Counted from the stretch's first letter, positions 1 to 7,190 are shown. The stretch: DNA of 10,863 nt from CAZADH01 sp964483805 (GCA_964483805.1 CAZADH010000215.1:1-10863); one strand, 5' to 3'. A program made the numbers and translations. Notes: generated from the letters alone by a model not told the origin.

Positions 1-27
1 ACCGTATGTAATATCACCAACGGCCAT
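1..27 (-). CDS. Possible 5' end of a further gene, perhaps a second Hsp70 (runs off left edge)
   Basis: On the minus strand an ATG at 25-27 opens a frame with no stop before the window edge, reading MAVGDITYG. Hsp70-family proteins often begin with a short lead followed by Y/V-G-IDLGTTNS, so this start would fit, but the diagnostic residues lie outside the window. The gene is on the same strand as the Hsp70 gene at 231-2018 and 203 bases downstream of it. From memory of this gene family, DUF2760 plus Hsp70 is often followed by another Hsp70. No convincing ribosome binding site precedes the ATG, and the frame stays open upstream to at least a TTG at 82-84, so the true start is uncertain. This is mainly an inference from context. 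Confidence 0.3.
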
Positions 28-42
28 TCGCCGCAGCAGTGC

Positions 43-58
43 CGATCCACCGATCCAC
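43..58. repeat. Tandem 8-bp direct repeat
   Basis: CGATCCAC occurs twice back to back (43-50 and 51-58), just upstream of the possible start codon at 27 on the minus strand. It could be a regulatory site or simple chance slippage. No function is claimed. Confidence 0.4.
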
Positions 59-155
59 CATCCTCGCCGCGCTGGGTGGAACAAGACAAACCCGGGCAAC
101 ACCTGGCAACGTTCCCGCCTTCACCCGACCAAACCGTGGGGCGAGCCGAGTGACC

Positions 156-176
156 GACGGACCATCGGACGGACCA
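156..176. repeat. Short direct repeat, 12-bp period
   Basis: GACGGACCA occurs at 156-164 and again at 168-176, a 12-bp period, in the 203-base gap between the Hsp70 stop and the left-edge gene. The rest of this gap shows no terminator-like hairpin with a T tract, so transcription may continue from the Hsp70 gene into the next gene. Confidence 0.35.
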
Positions 177-230
177 AGCCACTGCCCCTGCCCCGCCGCC
201 AAAGGCGCGGGAAGCAGCGCGGGCAAACGG

Positions 231-2018
231 TTACTTGATGGCGTCGCGCACGTTGAACTCGAGTTGCCAGCGATGATCGCCGCCCACCTGTTGGCACCAG
301 ATCTCGAGCGTGCCGATCTCGGTGATGCGCACCTCGAGGGTGACGTGCACGGCGGCGCCGGGGGTCAGATCGCCCTGGACCGGCAGGTTCGCCTGCAAGT
401 TGCTGGTCGACTCGAGGTCGCCGCCGACGTCGTCGAACAGTTGGCCGACCTTGTCGTCACGGCGGGCGTTGCTCTTGAAAAACTTGAACTCGACCGGCTT
501 GCCGACCGTCAATACAAAAGTGTGCTCGGGCAGTTTGGCGCTGCTGCCTTCCTCCATGCCTTGCGAGGCCACGCACAGCGTCTTGAGCGGCGGAGCGAAC
601 CCCGGCACCGCCGGCTGCGCCGACTCGATACCGACGTAATACGCCTGCGAGACGCCGCCACGAATGCGAATGCCCTTGCCGGCCCTGGCCAGTCCGTAAT
701 ATGACGCGCCAAACGCCACAGCCCGTGCGAGGTCGTTGCCGGCCAGCACGCGGATCGGCGGTTTGCCGGCGGCCGCCAGCCACGAGTTGATGACTTCGAC
801 CAGTCGATCGCGGAACCGCGGGGCGCCGAAGACGCCACCGTTGAACAGGATCGCCTGCGGATACCGATAGTCTTTCGTGCCCTGTTGGCTGTTGAGGAAA
901 TGGGCGAGATGCCGGGTGACGGCCGCATCGGCGGCGTAGGCCAGGTTGACCTCGCGGAACCCGGCGCCGGTGTCGTCCCGCGGCGCATCGGTGAGCGCGC
1001 AATGCGGGAAGAAGCCGTCGACCAGGATCTCCTCGAGTTCCTTGCGTTCGAGCGTGGTTTTCAGCGAACCGCCGATCACCGAACTGCCGCGCCCCGAGAT
1101 GACGATTGGCTCGCTGTCGATCTCGGCGTTGTTGAGCATACTCTCTTTGGCTTTGCGACACGCATGCGACAACAACAAGGTTTGTGTGTTGTCGACCTTC
1201 TTCTTCGCCGCCTCGAGTTTGCGCCGCGCATGATAGGCCAGCGTCAGGTCCATGTTGTCGCCGCCGAGCAGGATGTGGCTGCCGACCGCGACACGCTCGA
1301 GCGTCAGGTCGCCCTCGGCCTCGCCGATTTCGATGAGCGAGAAGTCAGAGGTGCCGCCGCCGACATCGACGACGAGGACCACTTCACCCTTCTTGACCTG
1401 TTCGCGCCACGGCGCCTCACTCTGCCCGATCCAGGCGTAGAACGCGGCCTGCGGTTCTTCGAGCAGGGTCACATCGCCCAGGCCCGCCTGCTTGGCGGCC
1501 TCGATGGTCAGGTCACGCGCGGCCGCGTCGAACGATGCCGGTATGGTCACGATGACCTGTTGGTCTTCGAGCTTCTGTTTCGGGGTTTTCTGGTTCCAGG
1601 CCGAGCGCACATGGCCGAGAAACTCGGCCATCGCTGCCAACGGCGAAATCTTGTTGGTGCCGGCGGGGGCGTTCCAGGGCAGGATCGGCTCGCGGCGATC
1701 GACGCGGGAGTTGCACAGCCACGACTTCGCCGACGACACCAGGCGCGCCGGCACCTCGGACCCACGTTCGCGGGCAAACTCGCCAACGATAAACGGGATC
1801 TCGCGTTTCCAGGGCAGGGCCGGTTTTTCTTGCAGACGATCGAACAGGAAGGACGGCAGGACTTCGCGTTCTTCCACCGCGCCCTGCGCGAACTCCTGCA
1901 GGACCGGGAACACACGCAGTTCGGGTTTTTCGTCTTCAACCGAGGCGAGAGGAACGGTGGTCACGACCGTGTTGGTGGTGCCCAGATCGATGCCAACCAG
2001 ATGTTTTGCGGCGCTCAT
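231..2018 (-). CDS. Hsp70 (DnaK-like) family ATPase/chaperone
   Basis: This 595-residue protein belongs to the Hsp70/actin-fold ATPase superfamily. The phosphate-1 loop GIDLGTTN is at residues 9-16, LEEPQAA at 186-192, phosphate-2 DVGGGTSDF at 218-226, GGDNMD at 252-257, and the adenosine-site stretch LFNGGVFGAPRF at 391-402. Residues from about 446 to the end are strand-rich. There is no long helical lid and no EEVD-like tail, so this is not housekeeping DnaK (usually about 640 residues) but a shorter divergent paralogue. I chose the ATG at 2016-2018, not one 18 codons upstream, because AAGGAAG precedes it at good spacing and the ATPase motif begins nine residues later. It follows a DUF2760 gene, a pairing I recall from other genomes. 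Substrates and co-chaperones are unknown; no DnaJ or GrpE gene is in the window. Confidence 0.95.
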   Translation of the reverse strand: MSAAKHLVGIDLGTTNTVVTTVPLASVEDEKPELRVFPVLQEFAQGAVEEREVLPSFLFDRLQEKPALPWKREIPFIVGEFARERGSEVPARLVSSAKSWLCNSRVDRREPILPWNAPAGTNKISPLAAMAEFLGHVRSAWNQKTPKQKLEDQQVIVTIPASFDAAARDLTIEAAKQAGLGDVTLLEEPQAAFYAWIGQSEAPWREQVKKGEVVLVVDVGGGTSDFSLIEIGEAEGDLTLERVAVGSHILLGGDNMDLTLAYHARRKLEAAKKKVDNTQTLLLSHACRKAKESMLNNAEIDSEPIVISGRGSSVIGGSLKTTLERKELEEILVDGFFPHCALTDAPRDDTGAGFREVNLAYAADAAVTRHLAHFLNSQQGTKDYRYPQAILFNGGVFGAPRFRDRLVEVINSWLAAAGKPPIRVLAGNDLARAVAFGASYYGLARAGKGIRIRGGVSQAYYVGIESAQPAVPGFAPPLKTLCVASQGMEEGSSAKLPEHTFVLTVGKPVEFKFFKSNARRDDKVGQLFDDVGGDLESTSNLQANLPVQGDLTPGAAVHVTLEVRITEIGTLEIWCQQVGGDHRWQLEFNVRDAIK

Positions 2019-2102
2019 CGTCAGTCTTCCTTGATTCTGCGTGGTACGGGCGCAGTCTGCGTCGCCCGGCACGACGAGGTCGATCGTCGGTCTGATGCGG
2101 CA

Positions 2103-2131
2103 ATATTACCTGTTGCCCGCGAGCAACGCAA
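2103..2131 (-). promoter_or_regulatory. Candidate sigma-70 promoter for the Hsp70 gene
   Basis: On the minus strand TTGCGT (2126-2131) and TAATAT (2103-2108) are separated by 17 bases, predicting a transcript start near 2096 and a leader of about 78 bases. A dyad GTTGC-N6-GCAAC (2112-2127) overlaps the -35 and the spacer and could be an operator. I saw no CIRCE (HrcA) element. The hexamers match the consensus only in part, so this is a candidate. Confidence 0.4.
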
Positions 2132-2165
2132 ACTGACTGAAACGCCTGGCCGGATCGGCGGCATC

Positions 2166-2197
2166 GCCTGCGCAGGCCCCGGAATGCCTGGGCAGGC
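2166..2197. promoter_or_regulatory. Two matching palindromes 20 bp apart
   Basis: GCCTGCGCAGGC (2166-2177, a perfect 12-bp palindrome) and GCCTGGGCAGGC (2186-2197) share the form GCCTG-N2-CAGGC, with centres exactly 20 bp apart. They would sit at about -75 and -95 relative to the predicted Hsp70 transcript start, a position typical of activator sites. They could instead be part of a dispersed repeat or form RNA structure in a read-through transcript. Their regulatory role is inferred. Confidence 0.35.
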
Positions 2198-2282
2198 CCT
2201 GCTACGACAGCCGTTTTTCCGGGCCAATCGGGCCTGCCACCCTGGCTTCGTGCCACTTCATCTTGGTACGCCGCCCCCACCT

Positions 2283-2299
2283 GCCGCGACGGTCGCGGC
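2283..2299. other. GC-rich hairpin just after the DUF2760 stop
   Basis: GCCGCGA (2283-2289) and TCGCGGC (2293-2299) form a 7-bp stem with a 3-base loop, starting 12 bases beyond the DUF2760 stop codon on the minus strand. No T tract follows on that strand, so it is not a classical intrinsic terminator. It might stabilise the mRNA 3' end or slow polymerase. Confidence 0.4.
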
Positions 2300-2310
2300 C
2301 GGCCCGGCCG

Positions 2311-3831
2311 TCAAGAAATCTCGACCTCGGCCGGCGCCACGACGTTGCCGGTCCAACCGGAAACGAGATCGGGCAGCTTGATATCTTTGAGGCGCCAACC
2401 ACGGTGAACGAGAACGCCTTTGTACGGGCCGGCCGGCGGGACGTTGCCGGTGAGTTTGATGGCGTTGTGGTCGATGTCGGCGGGCAATGAGATATCGCTG
2501 CCCTCGGCCTCGGTGCGCACCGGCTCGATGATCAAACGGTCGACAAGAATCTTGCGACACCCTTCATGAATGGGCCGAATCGCTCCGCCCAGCGCCTCGT
2601 CGTCGACGCCGCTGATGTCTTCCATCAACAGATCGAGCAGGCGCCCTTCTTTCTGGAAGAGGTGCAATATCTGGTATGCCACCGCCGGGGTCTTCTCAGA
2701 CCGCACTTCGGCAGCGGCTTCGGCCCGCGCCCGCCTGATCGCGTCGGCCCGCTCCTCGGCCCGGATCGCCTCGGTCACTTCTTTGCGCACCGCGGTCGAC
2801 AGCTCACCGCGGATGCGCTCGGTCACCTCGGCGCGCACTGCATCGACGAGCTCCTGACGCACCTTCTCGGTGACCTCACCGCGAATCGTCTGTTCGGCGT
2901 CGGCCCGGCCCTGCTTCTTGCCCTCGGTCACACCCTCGGCACGCGCGTCGGCACGCACCTTGTCGACATCGATGCTCGCCGCCTTGGCCACGGCCGCATC
3001 GGCATCTTTGCGGGCCGCATTGGCTTCTTTGCGCGCCGTATCTGCATCGCGCCGGGCCGCCTCGAGATCTTTGCGCGCGGCATCGAGATCGCGACGCGCA
3101 GCCTCGAACTCCTTGCGCGCCGTTTCGGCCGCCGACTGAGCGGTCGCCAGTTCGGAGGTGCGCTTCTCGAGATCGGCCCGCAATTTCGTGGTCTCCTGCT
3201 GTTGGTCGGCCGCTCCCCCCGGCGAAGCCGCCGCCAGCTTCGCCTGCGAGAGTTCCTGACGGACATCGGTCAGTTCTTGTTGCTTGCGTTGCAGTTCCTG
3301 GGTCGCCTCGGTCAGCTCACGCCGACTCTTGGCCAGTTCCTGCTCGCGCACGGCAAGCTCGTCTTTGCGCTCGGCGAGCTCCTGAACCCGCGCCGAGATT
3401 TCTTGGGTTTTCTGGGCCAGATCTTTCGAGAAGTGATCTTTGACATCGGCGACTTCGCGCTCGTGCAGAGAACGCAGTTCATTCTGCACCTCGGCACGCA
3501 GTCTGGTGGCGAGATCGGCCGTCAGTTTTTCGGTCAGCTCGCCCTTCACCTTTTCGGTGATCTCGGCACGCAGGGTGTCGGTCGATGGCGCAGGAGCAGC
3601 GCCCCCGAACAGCGTTGCCAGCACGAGCACCAGCGCGAACACCCAGGCGACACCACCGCCGGCGACAATATGTATTTTGTATTGCGGCAACTGCGGATAC
3701 AGCTTGGCCAGATAACCCTTCACTTCGGCCAGCGCCAGGGTGTCCGTCGGGCCGTAATGCACGAAATGCCCCACCGCGGCCGCTGCGGCCACCAGGCCCA
3801 GCAACGTCACGAACGCGGCAAACTTCTTCAT
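2311..3831 (-). CDS. Membrane-anchored coiled-coil protein with C-terminal DUF2760 domain
   Basis: This is a 506-residue protein. Two hydrophobic segments (about 4-24 and 57-77) would form a hairpin anchor in the inner membrane. Residues about 85-380 are a very long Glu/Arg/Ala/Lys-rich coiled coil, and 382-506 match DUF2760 as I remember it (QILHLFQKEGRLLDLLMEDI at 387-406, IHEGCRKIL at 421-429, KLTGNVPP at 459-466, HRGWRLKDIKLP at 476-487, APAEVEI near the end). DUF2760 proteins are usually around 200 residues, so the coil is an unusual enlargement. The ATG at 3829-3831 has GAGGAG six bases upstream and begins a lysine-led hydrophobic segment, ruling out the longer frame. The Hsp70 gene follows on the same strand after 292 bases. 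The function of DUF2760 is unknown. A role tethering the chaperone near the membrane is my inference. Confidence 0.9.
   Translation of the reverse strand: MKKFAAFVTLLGLVAAAAAVGHFVHYGPTDTLALAEVKGYLAKLYPQLPQYKIHIVAGGGVAWVFALVLVLATLFGGAAPAPSTDTLRAEITEKVKGELTEKLTADLATRLRAEVQNELRSLHEREVADVKDHFSKDLAQKTQEISARVQELAERKDELAVREQELAKSRRELTEATQELQRKQQELTDVRQELSQAKLAAASPGGAADQQQETTKLRADLEKRTSELATAQSAAETARKEFEAARRDLDAARKDLEAARRDADTARKEANAARKDADAAVAKAASIDVDKVRADARAEGVTEGKKQGRADAEQTIRGEVTEKVRQELVDAVRAEVTERIRGELSTAVRKEVTEAIRAEERADAIRRARAEAAAEVRSEKTPAVAYQILHLFQKEGRLLDLLMEDISGVDDEALGGAIRPIHEGCRKILVDRLIIEPVRTEAEGSDISLPADIDHNAIKLTGNVPPAGPYKGVLVHRGWRLKDIKLPDLVSGWTGNVVAPAEVEIS
2734..2877 (-). repeat. Three 16-residue repeats within the DUF2760-protein coil
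   Basis: Residues 319-334, 335-350 and 351-366 of the DUF2760 protein are near copies of the pattern EVTE-x-(I/V)-R-x-E-x-x-x-A-(I/V)-R-x. A related segment, EITEKVKGEL, occurs at residues 90-99 near the start of the coil. Internal duplication of a helical unit is the simplest explanation. Confidence 0.7.
2980..3105 (-). repeat. Six heptad repeats (21-bp units) within the DUF2760-protein coil
   Basis: Residues 243-284 are six consecutive seven-residue units of the form (E/D/N)-x-A-(R/V)-(R/K/A)-(D/E/K)-(L/A), for example EAARRDL, DAARKDL and NAARKDA. They correspond to 21-bp units in the DNA. Such a regular heptad array implies a continuous alpha-helical coiled coil and may vary in copy number between strains. 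Confidence 0.7.
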
Positions 3832-3904
3832 GGCAGACTCCTCGTAGTGACAAAGGATGTTGGTTGGCTGCGGACCGCAGGACTGCCCGCTGTCCGCGCC
3901 CTTC

Positions 3905-3933
3905 AGTATGCGTATCCCGCTGCACGCTGTCAA
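3905..3933 (-). promoter_or_regulatory. Probable sigma-70 promoter of the DUF2760-Hsp70 unit
   Basis: On the minus strand a perfect -35, TTGACA (3928-3933), is followed after 17 bases by CATACT (3905-3910), four of six matches to the -10 consensus. The transcript would begin near 3898, giving a leader of about 67 bases. The leader contains an inverted repeat GCGGAC/GTCCGC (3870-3875 and 3892-3897) close to the predicted 5' end. The rest of the 235-base divergent gap, towards the plus-strand gene at 4067, shows no equally good plus-strand promoter. Confidence 0.6.
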
Positions 3934-4066
3934 GGATTCCGGCACAGGGCCATCGCCGCGGTGGTATCCTGGGCAGCGATCGCCTGCCCCACGGGCAATC
4001 AGGTTGAACGACAAACCACCGACCGTCACCCCGGCGGTCTCTGTGGTCCGAAGCGAGGTCATCTGC

Positions 4067-6295
4067 ATGAGTGCTCGACGACAACGCCCACCGCGCGCAG
4101 CGGTTGCCGGCCGGTTGTTGGCGGTAACCATCTTCCTGCTCGTCGCGGTCGCGCCCGTCACCGCGGCCGGCGACCCCGGCCTCGACCTATTGATCACCGG
4201 GTCGATGCACGGCGTATTGCAGAGCGAGATCGGCATGCCGCTCGCCAAGGCGGCCCACATCATCACCGCCACCCGCGCAACCCACGGTGACGCCTTGGTG
4301 ATGGCCAATGGCAACATGTTCGGCCCGGCTTACGCCACGACCGACAACGGGGCCGACTGGGTCGTCGCGGCCATGAACCAATGCCGGTTCGATGTGATGG
4401 TTCCGGGCCCGCACGATCTGGCGATCGGTCTCGACGCCTGGTGGTCAAGGGTCGGCGAAGCGCGGTTTCCTGTGGTGTGGACCAACCTGGCCAGCGCTGC
4501 CGTGGCTTCGGCCCCCGACCGTGCGCGCGGAAATTTGAGGCCGTGCGCCACCTGGGCAAGGGGAACCGGCGCGGTCCGGGTGCTCGGCGTCATCAGCCCG
4601 GAGGTGTACGGCACCTGGCCCAACTGGCCCCGGTCGCTGCGTCTTGACCCCATCGACGAAGCGCTGCAGCGCGCGGCGTCGGCGACGACCCCGGCGTCGT
4701 GGACCATCGTCGGCGGCTACCTCTCGTTCGCCGAGGCCCAGGGCCTGTTGCAGCGGTTTCCGTGGGTCGACGTCGTGGTCACCTCCGCGAACAAACCGAA
4801 AGAAGGGTTTGCCGAGGAGTCGCTCGAGCACAGTTTCTGCGACGGCCGCCGCATCATCTGGACCCGCCCACCCGGACTGCACCTGCCCCACGTCATGGGC
4901 CAGAAAGACGCCGCCGGCCGCCATCTGCACACCGAAGCCCGGGCACTGAACGAGGCCACACCCCAAGACCCCACGATCGCTGGCCCACTCGCGTCGGTAA
5001 TCGCGCAGGTCACTGCCGCCGGCACACCGCGGGTGGCCGAGCTGGGCGCCCAGGAGCATCAGCGATTCGGCGACACCATTGCCGCAGTGTTGTGCCACGA
5101 GACCCGCGCCGAGGCGGCGCTGTTGCTCGCCGCGCAGATCATCGACCGACCGGCGTCGACGACCATGACCCTCGATGACATACGTCGTATGACACCCCAC
5201 AACGACCGCGTGGCCATCGTGCCGTTGCCCGGGTCGACCCTGCGCGCCCTCTGGAAACGCCGCCACGACCGGGTATTCAAGGGCCAGGGTTTGTTGTTCA
5301 CCGGTCTGCGCAAGGCGCACGGACGTCTCGAGATCAACCACCGTCGGCTGGTCGATGCCACGACATATGCCGTGGTAACCACCGAGTATCTGGCGGCGGG
5401 CGGCCTCGGTTTGCTGCCGCCGGGCAAGGGCACGGTCAAGGCGGACACGGTCGCCGCGCTGGTGCAACGTCACTTCTCACGGCATCCCGTTGCCGAGAAG
5501 CGCCAGGAAACAAGGCAGCAGACGGCGTTGCGACCGATCCTGCGACATCACACGTCGCTCGGTGCCGCGTTCTCGCGGCTGTCGTTCGGCGGTTCGGCCC
5601 CGACCTACCAGAATCCGTCGGCCGGCGGGTTCGCGCTGGGGCGCGACGTCCCTGGCCTGATCGGCTCCTCGTACCGCGACCTGAACCTCGAACTGAACTG
5701 GCTGACCAGCCTGACGCGCGTTCGCGACGAGTGGCTGTTCCGCGGCGAAAACACGCTCAACGAGCGCGACGGCGTGCGCAACGTCGATCGGTCACTGCTG
5801 GCGCTGCGCTGGTTGCGCCTCGGCGGCATCGGTGTCTGGCGCCCATTTGCCGAGGTGTCGTCACTGCGACCGCTGGGGTCGTCCGATCCGGGGAACCGGC
5901 GAACGCCGCAGTTCTTGCAGACGCTCGTCGGGGCGCAACGGCGCCTGTCGCCTGAGTTCTCGGTGCTCGCGGGCCTGATCCAGATCGACATGTTGCGCCA
6001 GTCGCGGCCCGGGCGCCCACGCAACCGGGGGTTCACCTTGATGTACACGGCCAACTACGACCTGCCCCATCACTTGACCTTCAACTCGACGATGAACAGC
6101 ATCTTCACGGCCGATGAAGACAAGATCCGTATGTACGAGGGCATGTTCGAGCTGAAATACAAATTATCGACAACGTATGCACTGACGCTGCGCGAACGCG
6201 TGTTCGGCTGGAAGGAATCGGCCATCCCGGGTTATGCCACCCGCAACGAGACGTTTTTCGGGGTTACCGCCGAGCTGGGATATCGAAGGCGCTGA
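4067..6295 (+). CDS. Exported 5'-nucleotidase-like protein with degenerate catalytic site and C-terminal barrel-like domain
   Basis: This is a 742-residue protein. Residues 1-33 form a signal peptide (Arg-rich start, hydrophobic 16-30, VTA before the likely cut). Residues about 38-290 resemble the metallophosphatase domain of UshA-type 5'-nucleotidases, but the metal motifs are altered: DxH is S46-M47-H48, GD is G82-N83, GNHE is G114-P115-H116-D117, and the GHTH region near 236-244 has no histidine. Residues about 323-450 match the 5'-nucleotidase C-terminal domain (NDRVAIVPLPGSTL at 379-392, YLAAGGLG at 441-448). Residues about 490-742 are alternating, aromatic-rich strands ending VTAELGYRRR, like an outer-membrane barrel. 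The ATG at 4067 follows GAGG by nine bases and opens the signal peptide, so in-frame codons upstream are ignored. The protein may bind but not hydrolyse a nucleotide-like ligand at the cell surface; this is inference. Confidence 0.8.
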   Translation: MSARRQRPPRAAVAGRLLAVTIFLLVAVAPVTAAGDPGLDLLITGSMHGVLQSEIGMPLAKAAHIITATRATHGDALVMANGNMFGPAYATTDNGADWVVAAMNQCRFDVMVPGPHDLAIGLDAWWSRVGEARFPVVWTNLASAAVASAPDRARGNLRPCATWARGTGAVRVLGVISPEVYGTWPNWPRSLRLDPIDEALQRAASATTPASWTIVGGYLSFAEAQGLLQRFPWVDVVVTSANKPKEGFAEESLEHSFCDGRRIIWTRPPGLHLPHVMGQKDAAGRHLHTEARALNEATPQDPTIAGPLASVIAQVTAAGTPRVAELGAQEHQRFGDTIAAVLCHETRAEAALLLAAQIIDRPASTTMTLDDIRRMTPHNDRVAIVPLPGSTLRALWKRRHDRVFKGQGLLFTGLRKAHGRLEINHRRLVDATTYAVVTTEYLAAGGLGLLPPGKGTVKADTVAALVQRHFSRHPVAEKRQETRQQTALRPILRHHTSLGAAFSRLSFGGSAPTYQNPSAGGFALGRDVPGLIGSSYRDLNLELNWLTSLTRVRDEWLFRGENTLNERDGVRNVDRSLLALRWLRLGGIGVWRPFAEVSSLRPLGSSDPGNRRTPQFLQTLVGAQRRLSPEFSVLAGLIQIDMLRQSRPGRPRNRGFTLMYTANYDLPHHLTFNSTMNSIFTADEDKIRMYEGMFELKYKLSTTYALTLRERVFGWKESAIPGYATRNETFFGVTAELGYRRR

Positions 6296-6297
6296 CC

Positions 6298-7095
6298 TCA
6301 GAACTTGCCGACCACGCCGATGGCCGGCCCGGTCCCGCTGAGACGGCCACCGGGTTCGCGACGGTCGAACGGTTGCGGGCCATCATCGTCTTTGCGCGGC
6401 TTGCTGCCGCCCTCATTGGGCGTGAGACCGACCGCCAGATACCACTCGGCGTCGAGCGCATGCTTCATCGGATCGCTGAGCCGATACCCGGCGAAGTAGC
6501 GGGGCTGTGCCGGTGTCACGGTGTGCGGGTCATCGACCATCGAGGTCATCTGCGGAATGTTCTGCGCCGCGGGTTGATGCCACGCTTTCTTGTCGCGGTT
6601 GTCGAACCCGAAGAACGGAAAACGCAGGCGCCCCGCGTCGGGATCTCGATCGGAGAGCCGTGACACCACCCGGTCCTTGAGATCGAACACCGGTTCGAGG
6701 GCTGAGAAGCGCCGCAGCGACTCGACGTGTTGGGCCACGAGGGCACCGGGATGCCGTCCGGGCATGCGCGCGCCACCCCGGCCGTCGGCTTCATCGGACG
6801 ATCCAGGCCCGGGACCGTCGCTCCGGGAACGCGTTGCACCCGCATCGGTTTCGAAGATCGCCCCAATGTGCCGCACGTGGCGCCCACGGTCGATCGCGAT
6901 CCGCCCGCCGGGAACCGGCGTTTCATCGACGGCCAGCATGAACTTCGTCACGTCGGTCGCTGGGTTGCGCACCGCCATGACCTCGGTTCGCACCAGCGAC
7001 CGTTCGGTCGCGCTCGGATTGGCCGTCAGGGGCGCAGTGGCGCCCAACTGGGCAACAGCGAGACACGAGAGGACCCATCGGATGGCGTTGCGCAT
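6298..7095 (-). CDS. Exported protein of unknown family
   Basis: This is a 265-residue protein I do not recognise. The start at 7093-7095 is supported by GAGGAG about eight bases upstream and by a signal-peptide-like N-terminus (MRNAIRWVLSCLAVAQLGATA, cut probably after residue 21). A folded segment at about 35-82 (VRTEVMAVRNPATDVTKFML and following) is followed by a Gly/Arg/Asp/Pro-rich, probably disordered stretch at 84-118. The C-terminal third has alternating polar and hydrophobic runs (RYFAGYRL, HALDAEWYLAVGL) and ends GPAIGVVGKF. A terminal phenylalanine after a beta-like strand is typical of outer-membrane proteins, but the protein is short and the case weak. A candidate promoter lies at 7157-7185. 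The stop is two bases from the stop of the convergent nucleotidase-like gene. Confidence 0.75.
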   Translation of the reverse strand: MRNAIRWVLSCLAVAQLGATAPLTANPSATERSLVRTEVMAVRNPATDVTKFMLAVDETPVPGGRIAIDRGRHVRHIGAIFETDAGATRSRSDGPGPGSSDEADGRGGARMPGRHPGALVAQHVESLRRFSALEPVFDLKDRVVSRLSDRDPDAGRLRFPFFGFDNRDKKAWHQPAAQNIPQMTSMVDDPHTVTPAQPRYFAGYRLSDPMKHALDAEWYLAVGLTPNEGGSKPRKDDDGPQPFDRREPGGRLSGTGPAIGVVGKF

Positions 7096-7156
7096 TCTTC
7101 GTCTCCTCGAAATACTCCAGCAACAACCCCAATCGGCACGAAGGCATGGACACGTG

Positions 7157-7185
7157 ATGTTAAGAAACCTGAATCGGTCAGGCAA
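7157..7185 (-). promoter_or_regulatory. Candidate sigma-70 promoter for the exported unknown protein
   Basis: On the minus strand TTGCCT (7180-7185) and TAACAT (7157-7162) are spaced by 17 bases, each matching the consensus at four of six positions. The predicted transcript start is near 7150, about 55 bases before the start codon at 7095. Confidence 0.5.
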
Positions 7186-7190
7186 TGTTG

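Noticed and set aside
2019..2150. CIRCE/HrcA heat-shock operator upstream of the Hsp70 gene
   Set aside because: No TTAGCACTC-N9-GAGTGCTAA-like sequence is present. The dyad GTTGC-N6-GCAAC has a different sequence and spacing.
2283..2299. Intrinsic terminator after the DUF2760 gene
   Set aside because: The hairpin is real, but no T tract follows on the minus strand, and the next bases are G-rich.
885..2381. Long plus-strand open frame (498 codons) opposite the Hsp70 gene
   Set aside because: It is a shadow of the Hsp70 coding sequence, rich in Arg/Gly/Asp with no motifs, and it runs into the intergenic gap.
2566..4290. Long plus-strand open frame (574 codons) opposite the DUF2760 gene
   Set aside because: It lies antisense to the coiled-coil gene, whose repetitive high-GC codons keep the opposite strand open. 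The translation has no recognisable domain, and the minus-strand gene has a ribosome binding site, membrane segments and a known domain.
4445..5473. Minus-strand open frame (342 codons) inside the nucleotidase-like gene
   Set aside because: It is antisense to a gene with a signal peptide and recognisable domains. The translation is low-complexity Arg/Gly-rich and has no plausible ribosome binding site.
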